A stretch of DNA of 64,000 bases from Acinetobacter lanii (GTDB taxonomy: Bacteria > Pseudomonadota > Gammaproteobacteria > Pseudomonadales > Moraxellaceae): NCBI RefSeq assembly GCF_011578285.1, contig NZ_CP049916.1, positions 372,001 to 436,000 on the forward strand, in the 5' to 3' direction. Position numbers and translations under genes: made by a program. This document shows, piece by piece, positions 34,731-44,656 of the stretch; positions within the stretch are counted from its first letter, which is position 1, and every line of letters starts with the position of its first letter. Below the pieces are notes generated by a model. It made no database searches and was not told the origin of the DNA. It saw nothing but the letters and a program-made list of their open reading frames with translations.

Positions 34731-37139
34731 ATGGAATCTGTACAACAAGATAGACCAAGGCAATCGTCTATCTGGGTCAAGCTATTGGCCATTGCCTTTA
34801 TTTTATTTGCACTACCTCTGATTGGTGGTGGTGCATATCTGATCAGCCTCGGTGGCTCTTGGTACTATGCGATTGCAGGTCTTGCCCTGATTGTTTCGGG
34901 AATTCAGCTCTTCCGCAATAAAATGTCAGGGGCATGGATCTTTGCGATTTTCTTTGTATTGACCTTGCTGTGGACGATTTGGGAAAGTGGCTCACGTTTT
35001 TGGGGTTGGGTGCCCCGTACTGCGGTCTTTGCAGTATTTGCATTAGTTCTTGCATTGTTATTACCTAAAATTGAACGTGGTGCAAGTCGTAAGGTGTCAT
35101 TGGGAATCAGTGGCTTTTTGGTGCTGTGCTTTGTTGTTGCAGGTATTTGTGCATTTAGCCCACAATTCTCATTCAAATCTGATGCTGCATTTCCAACCCA
35201 GCCTTTAACTACAGATGCACGTGTGAATGATCCAACGCAAGCGGATTCAGACTGGAAATACTATGGTCGTGATGCCAACGCCACACGTTTTTCACCTCTA
35301 AAGCAAATTAATGCTGAAAACGTATCGAAACTAGAACGAGCTTGGGTCTATCGCACCGGGGATTTACCGCCTGCGGATAAATCCAATAAATGGGCAGCGG
35401 AACATACTCCGATTAAAGTCGGCAATGGCTTGTATGTGTGTAGTGCGACCAACAATATCAGCCGTATTAATCCCACCACAGGTAAAGAAATTTGGAAGTT
35501 TAAATCAGGTGTAGCGTATAAGAGCATTCCTTATACTGCGGCATGTCGTGGTTTGACTTATTACGAATCTAAAGTGATTCCATCGGGTCAAGCCTGTCAC
35601 AGCCGTATCGTGGTGGGTACTTTAGATATGCGCTTATTGGCTGTCGATACTGAAACAGGTCAAGCCTGTGAAGGTTTCGGTGAGCATGGTCAAGTGAACT
35701 TGCTCAAAGGTATGGGTTATACCGTACCTAGCTTTGTGGCGATCACTGCACCCGTCAGCATCGTGAAAGATACGATTGTCACCAGTCAGGAAGTCAAAGA
35801 TAACCAACGCCGTTGGGCACCATCTGGTGTAACGCGTGGTTATGACGCTGAAACCGGTGCGTTCAAATGGGCTTGGGATGTGAATCGTCCAGGTCAAAAA
35901 GGTGAACCAAAACAAGGTGAAGAATATAGCCGAGGTACACCAAACTCATGGACGGCATCAGTCGGTGATGAACAACTGGGTCTAATCTATATCCCGATGG
36001 GGAACTCAGCAGCCGATCATTTTAGTGCCAGCCGTACCGATGCTGAAAATGCTGTGGCATCATCTGTGGTGGCTTTAGATGCAAAAACCGGTGATGTACG
36101 TTGGGTGTTCCAAACCGTGCATAAAGATGTCTGGGATATGGACTTAGGTTCACAACCAACCTTGATGGACTATCCTGATGTTTCAGGTAAAGCCGTTCCT
36201 GCGATGTTGATTCCAACCAAAATGGGTGAAACTTTTATTATCAACCGTGTTACCGGTAAACCACTGTCTAAAGTGGAAGAAAAACCAGTACCACAAGGTG
36301 ACTTAAAAGACGATCAACGCTCACCAACACAACCATTCTCTGTGGATATGCCACGACTCGGTTTCCCAGATTTAACAGAGAAACAAATGTGGGGCTTATC
36401 ACCACTGGATCAATTGGTTTGTCGTATTAAGTTCAAACAAGCGAACTATAACGGGATCTTTACCCCGCCAAGTATTTCTAAGCCGTGGATCATGTATCCA
36501 GGGAACAATGGTGGGAGTGATTGGGGTAGTTATGCCTATGATGGCAACTCAGGTGTCATGATTGCCAATTGGAACAACACCCCAATGTATGCACAGCTTT
36601 TAACCCGTGAAAACGTGGAAAAAGACGGAGTGTATTCTTTAGATAGTCCGAAGTTTGATCCAAAAATCTTAAGTACCAAACGTCCGATGGATGAAACGCC
36701 GTATGGCTTAAATATCAGTCCATTCTATAGCCCAACCAAAATGCTGTGTAGCGAACCACCGTACGGGATGATTTCAGCGATTGATTTGCATACCAAGAAA
36801 GTGCTTTGGCAACATCCATTGGGTACGGCGGAACGTAATGGTCCATTGAATCTAAAAACCTATTTGCCGATTCAAATTGGTTTACCAAACAATGGTGGTC
36901 CGATTGTGACAGCAGGTGGCGTGGCCTTTGTTGCAGCAACCACAGATAACAAAATCCGTGCGATTGATGTCAAAACTGGTAAAGAGCTTTGGCATGATGT
37001 CTTGCCTGCCGGTGGTCAAGCAACACCAATGACCTACTCTCAAAATGGTGAGCAATATCTTGTGATTATGGCGGGTGGTCACCACTTTATGAAAACCCCA
37101 GTGGGTGATTATTTAGTGGCGTATAAATTACCGAAATAA
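34731..37139 (+). CDS. gcd: Membrane-bound PQQ-dependent glucose dehydrogenase
   Basis: 802-residue quinoprotein that oxidises glucose (and other aldoses) to gluconolactone in the periplasm and passes electrons to ubiquinone. Five N-terminal transmembrane helices span about residues 15-145 (SIWVKLLAIAFILFALPLIG starts the first). The rest is an eight-bladed PQQ propeller domain with W-motifs such as GAFKWAWDVNRPG and GDVRWVFQTVHKDVWDMDLG. TRGYDAETG and NNGGSDWGSYAYD contribute cofactor and Ca2+ contacts. The length equals the Acinetobacter membrane GDH. No pqq synthesis genes are in the window. Confidence 0.95.
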   Translation: MESVQQDRPRQSSIWVKLLAIAFILFALPLIGGGAYLISLGGSWYYAIAGLALIVSGIQLFRNKMSGAWIFAIFFVLTLLWTIWESGSRFWGWVPRTAVFAVFALVLALLLPKIERGASRKVSLGISGFLVLCFVVAGICAFSPQFSFKSDAAFPTQPLTTDARVNDPTQADSDWKYYGRDANATRFSPLKQINAENVSKLERAWVYRTGDLPPADKSNKWAAEHTPIKVGNGLYVCSATNNISRINPTTGKEIWKFKSGVAYKSIPYTAACRGLTYYESKVIPSGQACHSRIVVGTLDMRLLAVDTETGQACEGFGEHGQVNLLKGMGYTVPSFVAITAPVSIVKDTIVTSQEVKDNQRRWAPSGVTRGYDAETGAFKWAWDVNRPGQKGEPKQGEEYSRGTPNSWTASVGDEQLGLIYIPMGNSAADHFSASRTDAENAVASSVVALDAKTGDVRWVFQTVHKDVWDMDLGSQPTLMDYPDVSGKAVPAMLIPTKMGETFIINRVTGKPLSKVEEKPVPQGDLKDDQRSPTQPFSVDMPRLGFPDLTEKQMWGLSPLDQLVCRIKFKQANYNGIFTPPSISKPWIMYPGNNGGSDWGSYAYDGNSGVMIANWNNTPMYAQLLTRENVEKDGVYSLDSPKFDPKILSTKRPMDETPYGLNISPFYSPTKMLCSEPPYGMISAIDLHTKKVLWQHPLGTAERNGPLNLKTYLPIQIGLPNNGGPIVTAGGVAFVAATTDNKIRAIDVKTGKELWHDVLPAGGQATPMTYSQNGEQYLVIMAGGHHFMKTPVGDYLVAYKLPK

Positions 37140-37160
37140 AATTTTGAATGAATCAAAACG

Positions 37161-37193
37161 AACCATCTCAGTCTAGGCTGGGGTGGTTTTTTT
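37161..37193 (+). terminator. Terminator of gcd
   Basis: 11-bp stem starting AACCA (37161) with its partner ending GGTT (37178-37188), including three G-U pairs, 6-nt loop, T7 tail. It lies 21 nt past gcd. Confidence 0.85.
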
Positions 37194-37227
37194 ATGAGAA
37201 AAATAAATTGAAGTAAAGAATAGAAAA

Positions 37228-37686
37228 TTAAAGATTGAGTAAATCGATCAGGAGCTGATTTTCAGATTCAGTATTTTTTTTAAGTTGAATATTGGAAAGC
37301 TTTAATACATCGCGCAAGGTGTATTGATCCAAACTTTGATAAAACTGTTGTACCGCTTGATGCAGTAAACCTTTTAAACCGCAATTTGAGCGCAGTACAC
37401 AGGGTGGCGTATTGCACTCCACGATGTTTTGATCACCTTCTAAAATCCGCAGCACCTGTCCGACTTTAGCATCTAAGGCTTTGGGATTTAAACGAATGCC
37501 ACCGCCTTTACCGCGTGTGGTCATCAGCCATTCTTGCTTCGCCATAAAATGCACAATCTTCACCAAATGATTTTGTGACACATGCAATTGTTCTGAAATT
37601 TCAGCAATGGTGTAGGGTTGTTCTCGCGGTTGCGAAACCAACATCAGCACACGTAATGCGTAATCAGAAAATTTATTGAGTTGCAT
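37228..37686 (-). CDS. nsrR: Nitric oxide-sensing repressor NsrR (Rrf2 family)
   Basis: 152-residue iron-sulfur regulator. The winged-helix DNA-binding part includes AEISEQLHVSQNHLVKIVHF (helix-turn-helix) and GKGGGIRLNP (wing). The three cluster cysteines are at residues 91, 96 and 102 (CNTPPCVLRSNC). This is the same C-x4-C-x5-C spacing and numbering as E. coli NsrR, and unlike the spacing of IscR. Cluster loss on NO exposure lifts repression. A sequence matching the NsrR consensus lies upstream of the neighbouring globin gene (38582-38604). The gene follows the globin gene on the same strand, 106 nt apart, with a hairpin between. Confidence 0.93.
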   Translation of the reverse strand: MQLNKFSDYALRVLMLVSQPREQPYTIAEISEQLHVSQNHLVKIVHFMAKQEWLMTTRGKGGGIRLNPKALDAKVGQVLRILEGDQNIVECNTPPCVLRSNCGLKGLLHQAVQQFYQSLDQYTLRDVLKLSNIQLKKNTESENQLLIDLLNL

Positions 37687-37730
37687 TGAGTCTTTGGAAT
37701 TGTCATTGAATGGAAGATTGGGGAATTAAA

Positions 37731-37770
37731 CTTAGTCTGAAAGTGATGCAATTCAAACTTTCAGACTAAG
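37731..37770 (-). terminator. Long hairpin between the globin gene and nsrR
   Basis: Perfect 14-bp stem CTTAGTCTGAAAGT (37731-37744) with its complement (37757-37770), 12-nt loop. The minus-strand tail is TTTAATTCC. It lies 22 nt past the globin gene stop, so it probably terminates most globin transcripts and protects the 3' end. Partial read-through into nsrR is possible. Confidence 0.75.
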
Positions 37771-37792
37771 CATTGATCAGATCGAAATCAGA

Positions 37793-38557
37793 TCAACGAT
37801 TTAATGGTGCGGATAATTTCACAACATCGCCGACATTATAGTGGCTTAACAAAATATTTGCGACCGAGAACTCAGTGCCATTTTCTTCAGCACGCACTTC
37901 GAAGCTGTAACTTTGTGCAGAATTGCTTGGAATCAAGGTAAATTGTTGTGCTTGTTCTAAGTCTTGAGCAGGCACTTTAACTTTTACAGACACATATTGA
38001 CCTGCTTCAGCTTGAGCCACATCTTGACCATCTTGCGTAGTCACAGTAAAGCGTTTAGCTGTTTCAGTGTTTTCAATAGCACTGATTTTAAACTCACGCC
38101 AACCTGCCCAACCGCCATTTTGCGCAGCCAAGTTTTCATATTTCTGTTTTTCAACGCCAATTAAAATATCCGCCAATTGGAAATACGCTGCTTTCCAAGC
38201 TGCAATCAATTCTGCATCCATAGGAACATCTAAAACTTCACTGATTGAATGCAGTAAGTTTTCACCCACAATCGCATATTGTTCAGGGCGAATATCCAAA
38301 CTGACATGTTTGGTGGTGATGTGTTCAATCGCTTTTGCCAGCACGCTCGGGTTTTCAATGTGTTCTGCATAAGCCAAGACGGCTGCAGCTAAAGCACGTG
38401 GCTGACGACCTGTACTCTGATGGTCTAGGTTGAATACGTTGTTTAATTCAGGGTGATTGTTTAGCATGCGTTGATAAAAATAAGTCGTTAACGCAACACC
38501 GTTTTCACGTAGGACAGGGACGGTGCTTTTTACAAGTTCGATATGTTGTGGAGTCAT
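37793..38557 (-). CDS. Flavohemoglobin-like protein lacking the NAD-binding domain
   Basis: 254 residues. Residues 1-140 form a bacterial flavohemoglobin-type globin with the proximal His at 84 (TTKHVSLDIRPEQY, matching the KH region of Hmp) and the distal B10 Tyr at about 28 (TTYFYQRML). The part after about residue 150 resembles the FAD-binding barrel of Hmp (GGWAGWREFKI, AEAGQYVSVKV). The flavin motif RxYS is replaced by QQFTL, and the protein stops at KLSAPLNR, where Hmp continues into its NAD(P)H domain of about 140 residues. No remnant of that domain follows. NO detoxification by this form would need an external reductase or another role. Confidence 0.82.
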   Translation of the reverse strand: MTPQHIELVKSTVPVLRENGVALTTYFYQRMLNNHPELNNVFNLDHQSTGRQPRALAAAVLAYAEHIENPSVLAKAIEHITTKHVSLDIRPEQYAIVGENLLHSISEVLDVPMDAELIAAWKAAYFQLADILIGVEKQKYENLAAQNGGWAGWREFKISAIENTETAKRFTVTTQDGQDVAQAEAGQYVSVKVKVPAQDLEQAQQFTLIPSNSAQSYSFEVRAEENGTEFSVANILLSHYNVGDVVKLSAPLNR

Positions 38558-38581
38558 GGCTGGAAAATTCTAGCGAGATAA

Positions 38582-38604
38582 AAGATGTATTTAAAATATA
38601 TCTT
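38582..38604 (-). promoter_or_regulatory. NsrR operator upstream of the globin gene
   Basis: A 23-nt site made of AAGATGTATTT (38582-38592), one central A, and AAATATATCTT (38594-38604). It is an inverted repeat with a single mismatch. It agrees with the E. coli NsrR consensus of two AAGATGyATTT half-sites separated by 1 nt. It begins 24 nt upstream of the globin ATG, where bound NsrR would block the promoter. A direct repeat of AAATTT follows at 38605-38617. Confidence 0.9.
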
Positions 38605-38642
38605 TAAATTTAAATTTACAATACAGTCTAGCTAGAAAACCC

Positions 38643-38674
38643 TAAAAAAATTATGGGATATAAAAATATCCCAT
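38643..38674 (-). terminator. Terminator of the HerA-like ATPase gene
   Basis: Perfect 9-bp stem ATGGGATAT (38653-38661) with its complement (38666-38674) and an AAAA loop. On the minus strand it is followed by AATTTTTTT. It lies 65 nt past the stop of the gene at 38740. Confidence 0.85.
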
Positions 38675-38739
38675 CATGTATCTTGAAATGATCTGAAAAT
38701 TAAATGCCTTAAGGGGTGACTCTATTGATATACAGCACA

Positions 38740-40290
38740 TTATTTTTTGCCAAACAAAGAGCCAAGTAAGCCACGTACAATCTTTTGTCCTGTTGATCCG
38801 CCCAAGCTTCGTGCAGCACTTTTGGCAAAGGTACCCACTGTGTCTTGAATTAATTTCTCACGCTGTTTAGCCGCACGTTCTGCTTTTTTTTGTTGTTCAC
38901 GAGCGAGGCGTTCTTGTTCTTTGGCTTGTTGCTTGGCAAAGCTTTCTTGCTGTTTAGCATACTGCTTCGAGAATGCGTCCGCTTGCGCCTGCTGTTGGCT
39001 TTGTTGAACCTTATTTTGCAACATTTCAAACGCACTTTCGCGATCTACTGCTTGTTCATACACTCCTGCAAGCACACTTTGACTCATGAGTACTTTACGT
39101 TCATCAAAGCTAATCGGACTAAAGGACGAGTAGGGTGGCATGATCCATGCGCGTTCCACTATCTGTGGAATGCCTTGTTCATCTAGGCAACTGATCAGCG
39201 CTTCACCTACACCGAGTTCAGTAATCGCTTGATCGACTTTAAATTCAGGGTTGGCGCGAAAGGTATCTGCTGCTGTCTTTACTGCTTTTTGATCTTTAGG
39301 CGTAAATGCACGTAAGGCATGTTGCACACGATTACCTAATTGACCCAATACGCTTTCAGGCAAGTCCAACGGATTTTGCGTCACGAAATAAATCCCAACC
39401 CCTTTGGAACGAATCAAACGCACCACTTGCTCAATTTTTTCTTGCAGGGCACTACTTGCATTGTCAAACAATAAATGCGCTTCATCGAAGAAGAACACCA
39501 ATTTAGGTTTATCCAGATCGCCAACTTCAGGCAATTGTTCAAACAACTCAGACAACATCCACAGTAAGAATGTTGCATAGAGTTTGGGGGTATTCATTAG
39601 TTTGTCGGCAGCCAGTAGATTGATATTGCCTCGACCTTGGCTATCGGTTTGAATGAAATCTAAAATATTCAGTGCAGGCTCACCAAAGAATTGATCCCCG
39701 CCTTGATCCGCCAAAGCCAATAAGTTGCGTTGAATTGCGCCTAAACTTGCAGGGGAAAGATTGCCATACTCAGCCTTGTAATCCGCTGCATGTTCACTGA
39801 CATGAGTAAGCATGGCTTTTAAATCTTTAAAATCGATCAGCAATAACCCTTGATCATCGGCAATACGAAATACCGCTGAAAGCACACCTTCTTGGGTCTC
39901 ATTTAAATTCAGCATACGTGCTAAAAGCAGGGGGCCGATTTCAGACACGGTTGTACGAATCGGATGCCCTTGCTGACCCAATAAATCCCAAAACACCACG
40001 GGTGATGCTGCAAAAGGGACAGAGTCGATATTTAAACTTTTTATACGCTCTTCAAATTTGGGATTGGATTCACCTGCCTTAGCCAGACTAGATACATCAC
40101 CTTTAGCGTCGGCAAGGAATACAGGTACACCAATGCGAGAAAAATTCTCAGCCAAAACTTTTAGGGTCACGGTTTTCCCTGTGCCTGTCGCGCCGGCAAT
40201 TAAGCCATGCCGATTGGCAAATTGAGCGTGTAGTACCACATCTTGTTGAGTATTGGTGGTTTTCTTGGCAATGACAATTGGTGTACCCAT
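38740..40290 (-). CDS. HerA-like P-loop ATPase (DUF853/YjgR family)
   Basis: 516 residues. Walker A GATGTGKT is near residue 35 and Walker [11 protein letters not shown] near residue 270. The segments [20 protein letters not shown] and [20 protein letters not shown] fit the HerA/FtsK-like helicase C domain of the YjgR family. A long Gln/Lys/Ala-rich coiled coil (about residues 430-485) precedes a basic C-terminal end. The cellular role is unknown. HerA relatives pump DNA, but no nuclease partner such as NurA or defence gene is adjacent. It is 37 nt downstream of metC on the same strand, so the two may share a transcript. Confidence 0.85.
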   Translation of the reverse strand: MGTPIVIAKKTTNTQQDVVLHAQFANRHGLIAGATGTGKTVTLKVLAENFSRIGVPVFLADAKGDVSSLAKAGESNPKFEERIKSLNIDSVPFAASPVVFWDLLGQQGHPIRTTVSEIGPLLLARMLNLNETQEGVLSAVFRIADDQGLLLIDFKDLKAMLTHVSEHAADYKAEYGNLSPASLGAIQRNLLALADQGGDQFFGEPALNILDFIQTDSQGRGNINLLAADKLMNTPKLYATFLLWMLSELFEQLPEVGDLDKPKLVFFFDEAHLLFDNASSALQEKIEQVVRLIRSKGVGIYFVTQNPLDLPESVLGQLGNRVQHALRAFTPKDQKAVKTAADTFRANPEFKVDQAITELGVGEALISCLDEQGIPQIVERAWIMPPYSSFSPISFDERKVLMSQSVLAGVYEQAVDRESAFEMLQNKVQQSQQQAQADAFSKQYAKQQESFAKQQAKEQERLAREQQKKAERAAKQREKLIQDTVGTFAKSAARSLGGSTGQKIVRGLLGSLFGKK

Positions 40291-40327
40291 AGTTATTCCT
40301 ATTCTTGTGTTGTTTGTTATGTTATTG

Positions 40328-41530
40328 CTATTCGTTTTTATGCTGATGCAGTTGTTTTAGTGCATGTTGTATATCTTGAATTAAATCTTGTGGATGTTCT
40401 AGTCCTATACAAAAACGCACCAGTAAACCCTGTTGTAAATGTGTGTTTTCAAGTTGGCGCATGTCTTTGAGATTATACAGCATCACTAAACTCACAGGCC
40501 CACCCCAACTAAAGCCGAGTTTAAACAATCGTAGTGCATCGCAGAAATAGCGAATGTCATGCATGGTGTATTCGGGTTTAAAAATAACGCTGACCAGACC
40601 TGCACTTTGTTCGGTGGTGCAAACTGACTTCCAATACTTATAACCTGCCGACTCAGGATCAGCAGGGTGGAGCACTTGGCTAAATTCCGTTTGTGTTTTT
40701 AGCCAATCTTTAATCTGTAGCGCACTTTGCGATTGGTTTTGATAGCGTATTTGCATGGAAGCCAAACTGCGCTGTACCTGAGCGACATCATCACCGGAAA
40801 CACAGATGCCTTGTAAGGCATGCATACGAAACAATTGCTGATGTAGTTTTTTGTCACGGGTCACCACAGAGCCCATGAGTATATCGCCACCCCCACTTGG
40901 GTATTTGGTCAGCGCATGCACGGTCACATCCACACTCAAATGTGCCTCATTCAAATCAAAGGCATTAAAGGCCAAACCTGCACCCCAAGTATTATCGAGT
41001 GCTGTCAATATGTCATGTGCTTGGGCTTTTTCAATCAAGCCAATTAAATCGGGAAATTCTAAAGTGACAGAACCTGCCGCCTCTAACCAAATGAGTTTGG
41101 CTTTGCTTGTCGGTTGGAAGCTGTTGACATCAATTGGATTATAAACTTTAACGTCAATGCCATAACGCACTTCTAAATTGCGCAGATGCTCCATGTTTGG
41201 CTCATAGATATTGTCTGAGACCCAAACTTCATCGCCATGGCTTAAAAAACAGGAATTGACCAAATTAATGGCAGATAACCCACTTGGTGCAAGCAGACAA
41301 TATTGACCGCCTTCAATCTGTGCAATGTTGTCGCCAAGGGTAAAGGTAGTGGGGGTGCCATGGGTACCATAACTATAATCATAATCATCTGACCAATGGC
41401 GATTAAACAAAGCATCAGTGTTGTTAAAAATAATGGTCGAAGCACGAAAAATAGGAGGTTGAATACTGTCTATGTATTGTGGGGCTTTGCGAGGAGCATG
41501 GACTAAAGCGGTTTGTGGATGATTTTTCAC
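40328..41530 (-). CDS. metC: Cystathionine beta-lyase-like PLP enzyme
   Basis: 400-residue Cys/Met metabolism PLP enzyme. The PLP lysine is in [17 protein letters not shown], and [16 protein letters not shown] and [13 protein letters not shown] provide the cofactor Asp. [22 protein letters not shown] is the N-terminal motif of the MetC subgroup. It would cleave cystathionine to homocysteine in methionine synthesis. Related cystathionine gamma-synthases cannot be excluded. The frame opens to 41602, but the extra residues are Cys-rich and unrelated. The GTG at 41530, with GCAGAG upstream, gives the family start [15 protein letters not shown]. Confidence 0.85.
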   Translation of the reverse strand: MKNHPQTALVHAPRKAPQYIDSIQPPIFRASTIIFNNTDALFNRHWSDDYDYSYGTHGTPTTFTLGDNIAQIEGGQYCLLAPSGLSAINLVNSCFLSHGDEVWVSDNIYEPNMEHLRNLEVRYGIDVKVYNPIDVNSFQPTSKAKLIWLEAAGSVTLEFPDLIGLIEKAQAHDILTALDNTWGAGLAFNAFDLNEAHLSVDVTVHALTKYPSGGGDILMGSVVTRDKKLHQQLFRMHALQGICVSGDDVAQVQRSLASMQIRYQNQSQSALQIKDWLKTQTEFSQVLHPADPESAGYKYWKSVCTTEQSAGLVSVIFKPEYTMHDIRYFCDALRLFKLGFSWGGPVSLVMLYNLKDMRQLENTHLQQGLLVRFCIGLEHPQDLIQDIQHALKQLHQHKNE

Positions 41531-41691
41531 AACAGAAACTCTGCACCGTAATGGACATTTATAGAACTTAGCAAAACATAAAGTGCAGTCGAAACAAAGC
41601 AATCATTTGTTTAAAAATATAATAATAAAATCAGATTGGCTTCATTTTTGCAGGTATAGCGTCTATATAAGAATGATAGGACATAACTCTA

Positions 41692-42465
41692 ATGAAACAT
41701 TTGAAAGTTCACTATTTTCAGCATATTGCAGGCGAAGGGTTCGGAAGTTGTGGTACATATTTAAAATCCATGGGAGCACAATTGAGTGCAACCGAATTCT
41801 TTGCATTGCCCTTAGATCGATCATTGGAGATTGAGGCATTACCTAATATTGAAGACGTGGATCTGCTCATTATCATGGGGGGTACCATGAGTGTGAATGA
41901 TGAAGCAAATTTTCCTTGGCTAAAAATGGAGAAACGATGGTTGCGCCGTTACTTGGCGACAGGAAAGCCTGCAATTGGATTGTGTTTAGGTGGGCAAATG
42001 ATAGCCACTGCCTTGGGTGCAAATGTTAGTCGTAATCCTGAGCAAGAACTCGGATGGACCACGGTTTACAAAACACCAAGTGTGCAAAAAGATTGTTTTC
42101 AACTCCCAGATGAATTGGAAGTAATGCAATGGCATAGTGAAACCTTTGAAATACCAAAGGGTGCGGTCAGGCTTGCGGAAAATGCCGTCTGCATGAATCA
42201 AATGTATCAGATTGGCAAAAATGTTCTAGGTTTTCAGTTTCATCCAGAAATTACCCCTGAAGTATTGCGCTTGTTTATAGACAATGAAGAGCATGATCAG
42301 GTCTTTCAAGGTCCCTATGTTCAGTCCTTTAATACGCTGAAAAAAAGCAAGTCAGAACAATTTAACGCAAGTAACCAATTGCTTAATCGTGCAATTGATT
42401 ATGTCTTGCAATCACAGAAGAGGAGTCAAAGTTTGTCACAATTAAAAATAGAAAAAGAATGCTAA
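41692..42465 (+). CDS. Class I glutamine amidotransferase-like protein
   Basis: 257 residues with a complete GATase1 triad: nucleophile Cys98 in GLCLGGQM, and His184 and Glu186 in FQFHPEITPE. The oxyanion segment MGGTMSVND is typical of stand-alone GMP synthase-like amidotransferases. The acceptor is unknown. Related proteins include gamma-glutamyl-polyamine hydrolases and peptidase-like forms. It is divergent from metC and directly upstream of the S10 promoter, with no evident terminator. Confidence 0.85.
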   Translation: MKHLKVHYFQHIAGEGFGSCGTYLKSMGAQLSATEFFALPLDRSLEIEALPNIEDVDLLIIMGGTMSVNDEANFPWLKMEKRWLRRYLATGKPAIGLCLGGQMIATALGANVSRNPEQELGWTTVYKTPSVQKDCFQLPDELEVMQWHSETFEIPKGAVRLAENAVCMNQMYQIGKNVLGFQFHPEITPEVLRLFIDNEEHDQVFQGPYVQSFNTLKKSKSEQFNASNQLLNRAIDYVLQSQKRSQSLSQLKIEKEC

Positions 42466-42491
42466 ATGTAGAATAAATGCCATAAATAGGT

Positions 42492-42520
42492 TTGCTTAAC
42501 AGTTAAACAATCGTTATAAT
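42492..42520 (+). promoter_or_regulatory. Promoter of the S10 operon
   Basis: TTGCTT at 42492-42497 and a perfect TATAAT at 42515-42520 with the optimal 17-nt spacer. Transcription should start near 42527. Confidence 0.8.
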
Positions 42521-42526
42521 GGGCGA

Positions 42527-42704
42527 CCCTTTAATTGGGAGGGTGTTAGCGGCGAATAAAGTCGTTAACTATCGTTACAGTCGTGGCATCGATCATGACC
42601 TTAGTGATAATTATTCACTGCCTTTGACACTTGCCTTGTTTTTTCAAATAGGGGGAGATGCGTCATGGGTGATTCTTTATATATTTGGCTTGGAGTTTAC
42701 TGGT
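42527..42704 (+). other. S10 operon leader
   Basis: About 178 nt of untranslated leader. Ribosomal protein L4 regulates this leader in enteric bacteria by binding a hairpin. Here a small AGTGA/TCACT hairpin near 42603-42619 is visible, but I cannot identify an L4 site. The open frame from 42519 that runs into rpsJ is a chance extension. Confidence 0.4.
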
Positions 42705-43016
42705 ATGTCTAACCAGAGAATCCGTATCCGTTTGAAGTCTTTTGATCACCGTCTAATTGATCAATCTTCTCAAGAGATCGTAGAAACAGCAAAACGTACT
42801 GGCGCACAAGTTTGTGGTCCTATTCCGATGCCTACTCGCATCGAACGTTTTAACGTTCTAACTTCACCGCACGTTAACAAAGACGCGCGTGACCAGTACG
42901 AAATCCGTACTTATAAACGTTTGATCGACATCGTTCAACCTACAGATAAAACTGTAGATGCATTGATGAAGTTGGATCTTGCTGCTGGTGTTGATGTTCA
43001 GATCGCATTGGGTTAA
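42705..43016 (+). CDS. rpsJ: 30S ribosomal protein uS10 (NusE)
   Basis: 103 residues, the normal length. The start is the ATG at 42705 ([19 protein letters not shown]), preceded by GGAG in TTGGAGTTTACTGGT. The upstream open frame is discarded. [20 protein letters not shown] is the conserved loop of S10. It also acts as NusE in antitermination. It is the first gene of the fused S10-spc-alpha cluster. Confidence 0.98.
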   Translation: MSNQRIRIRLKSFDHRLIDQSSQEIVETAKRTGAQVCGPIPMPTRIERFNVLTSPHVNKDARDQYEIRTYKRLIDIVQPTDKTVDALMKLDLAAGVDVQIALG

Positions 43017-43075
43017 GACTTTCGGTTAATTAACACTCTGAGTTAATTAAGCCGCTTTTTTAGAGGTTTATGCAC

Positions 43076-43714
43076 ATGGCTATTGGTTTAGTCGGTCGCA
43101 AGTGCGGTATGACCCGTATCTTTACAGATGCTGGTGTTTCTGTGCCTGTTACAGTGATTGAGGTTGATCCAAACCGCATCACTCAAATCAAAACGCTTGA
43201 AACTGATGGTTATCAAGCGATTCAAATCACTACTGGTGAACGTCGCGAATCTCGCGTAACTAACCCACTCAAAGGCCATTTCGCGAAAGCGGGTGTTGCT
43301 GCTGGTCGTTTAGTTCAAGAATTCCGCGCTACAGAAGCTGATCTTGAAGGTCGTGAAGTTGGTGGTACGATCGGTGTTGATTTATTCACCGTTGGTCAAA
43401 TCGTTGACGTAACTGGCCAGTCTAAAGGTAAAGGTTTCCAAGGTGGTGTTAAACGTTGGAACTTCCGTACTCAAGACGCTACTCATGGTAACTCTTTGTC
43501 TCACCGTGTTGTAGGTTCTACAGGTCAAAACCAGACTCCTGGTCGCGTATTCAAAGGCAAAAAAATGCCTGGTCACTTAGGTGCGGATCGCGTAACTACA
43601 CAGGGTCTTGAAATCGTTGCTATCGACACAGAGCGTTCAGTTCTTGTTGTTAAAGGTGCGGTTCCTGGTGCTACCGGTGGTGACGTTACTGTACGTCCTA
43701 CGATCAAGGCCTGA
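43076..43714 (+). CDS. rplC: 50S ribosomal protein uL3
   Basis: 212 residues. I choose the ATG at 43076 rather than 43070 because AGAGG at 43062-43066 is 9 nt away and the family begins [13 protein letters not shown]. The [20 protein letters not shown] loop that reaches the peptidyl transferase centre is present, including the Gln that PrmB methylates in E. coli. It is 59 nt after rpsJ. Confidence 0.98.
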   Translation: MAIGLVGRKCGMTRIFTDAGVSVPVTVIEVDPNRITQIKTLETDGYQAIQITTGERRESRVTNPLKGHFAKAGVAAGRLVQEFRATEADLEGREVGGTIGVDLFTVGQIVDVTGQSKGKGFQGGVKRWNFRTQDATHGNSLSHRVVGSTGQNQTPGRVFKGKKMPGHLGADRVTTQGLEIVAIDTERSVLVVKGAVPGATGGDVTVRPTIKA

Positions 43715-43725
43715 GGGGAAATATT

Positions 43726-44328
43726 GTGAATTTAAATACTGTTTCCGGCTCTGCTGTTGAATTGTCTGAAGTTGCTTTCGGACGTGAGTTTAACGAAGCT
43801 CTTGTACACCAAGTTGTTACAGCTTACTTAGCTGGTGGTCGTCAAGGTTCTAAAGCTCAAAAATCTCGTGGCGAAGTATCTGGCGGTGGTAAAAAACCAT
43901 TCCGTCAAAAAGGTACTGGTCGTGCGCGTGCTGGTTCTATTCGTAGCCCAATCTGGGTTGGCGGCGGTAAAACTTTTGCTGCTCGTCCACAAGACTGGTC
44001 TCAAAAAGTTAACCGTAAAATGTACCGCGGTGCTATGCAATGCATCCTAGCTGAACTTGTTCGTCAAGATCGTCTAGTTTTAGTTGAAGAGTTTGCTGTT
44101 GCAGCTCCAAAAACTAAAGAATTGCTTGCTAAACTTAACGACTTAAACGCGACTCGTGCGTTGATCGTTACTGATGCTGTTGATGAGAACTTGTATCTTG
44201 CTGCGCGCAACATTCCACATGTAGATGTGGTTGATGCTGCTGCAATTGATCCGGTTAGCTTGATTGCGTTTGACAAAGTTGTTATGTCTGTAGCTGCTGC
44301 TAAGAAAATTGAGGTAGAACTCGGATGA
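43726..44328 (+). CDS. rplD: 50S ribosomal protein uL4
   Basis: 200 residues, starting at a GTG with a strong GAGGGG upstream. The extended tunnel loop ([20 protein letters not shown]) is intact. In E. coli L4 represses this operon through the leader and also binds RNase E. It is 11 nt after rplC and overlaps rplW by 4 nt. Confidence 0.98.
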   Translation: MNLNTVSGSAVELSEVAFGREFNEALVHQVVTAYLAGGRQGSKAQKSRGEVSGGGKKPFRQKGTGRARAGSIRSPIWVGGGKTFAARPQDWSQKVNRKMYRGAMQCILAELVRQDRLVLVEEFAVAAPKTKELLAKLNDLNATRALIVTDAVDENLYLAARNIPHVDVVDAAAIDPVSLIAFDKVVMSVAAAKKIEVELG

Positions 44329-44645
44329 ACAACGAACGTATCTATCAAGTCCTACAAGGACCTGTATTCTCAGAAAAAGCACAAGTTTTAGGCGAAACTG
44401 CTGGTGTTCAAGTGTTTAAAGTTGCTATCAATGCAAACAAACTTGAAATCAAAAAAGCAGTTGAGCAATTATTTGGTGTTCAAGTTGTTAAAGTTAACAC
44501 TACGATCACTAAAGGTAAGACTAAACGCTTTGGTAAAACTATCGGACGTCGTTCTGATGTTAAAAAAGCATACGTCACCCTGAAAGCTGGCCAAGATGTT
44601 GAAATGGCTGACTTGGGCGATACCGCTGAAAGCACAGCGGAATAA
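44325..44645 (+). CDS. rplW: 50S ribosomal protein uL23
   Basis: 106 residues. The conserved QGPVFSEKA start and [16 protein letters not shown] loop are present, the latter near the exit tunnel where trigger factor and SRP dock. The acidic C-terminal tail (AESTAE) is longer than in E. coli. It begins within the rplD stop (ATGA overlap), so translation is coupled. Confidence 0.98.
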   Translation: MNNERIYQVLQGPVFSEKAQVLGETAGVQVFKVAINANKLEIKKAVEQLFGVQVVKVNTTITKGKTKRFGKTIGRRSDVKKAYVTLKAGQDVEMADLGDTAESTAE

Positions 44646-44656
44646 GGACGAGAATT

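Noticed and set aside
38740..40290. HerA-like ATPase as part of an antiphage defence system
   Set aside because: No SIR2, NurA, DUF4297 or other defence partner is adjacent. It resembles the widespread YjgR housekeeping family and sits by metC.
42519..42704. 62-codon N-terminal extension of rpsJ
   Set aside because: It begins at the -10 box and covers the S10 leader. S10 starts at 42705.
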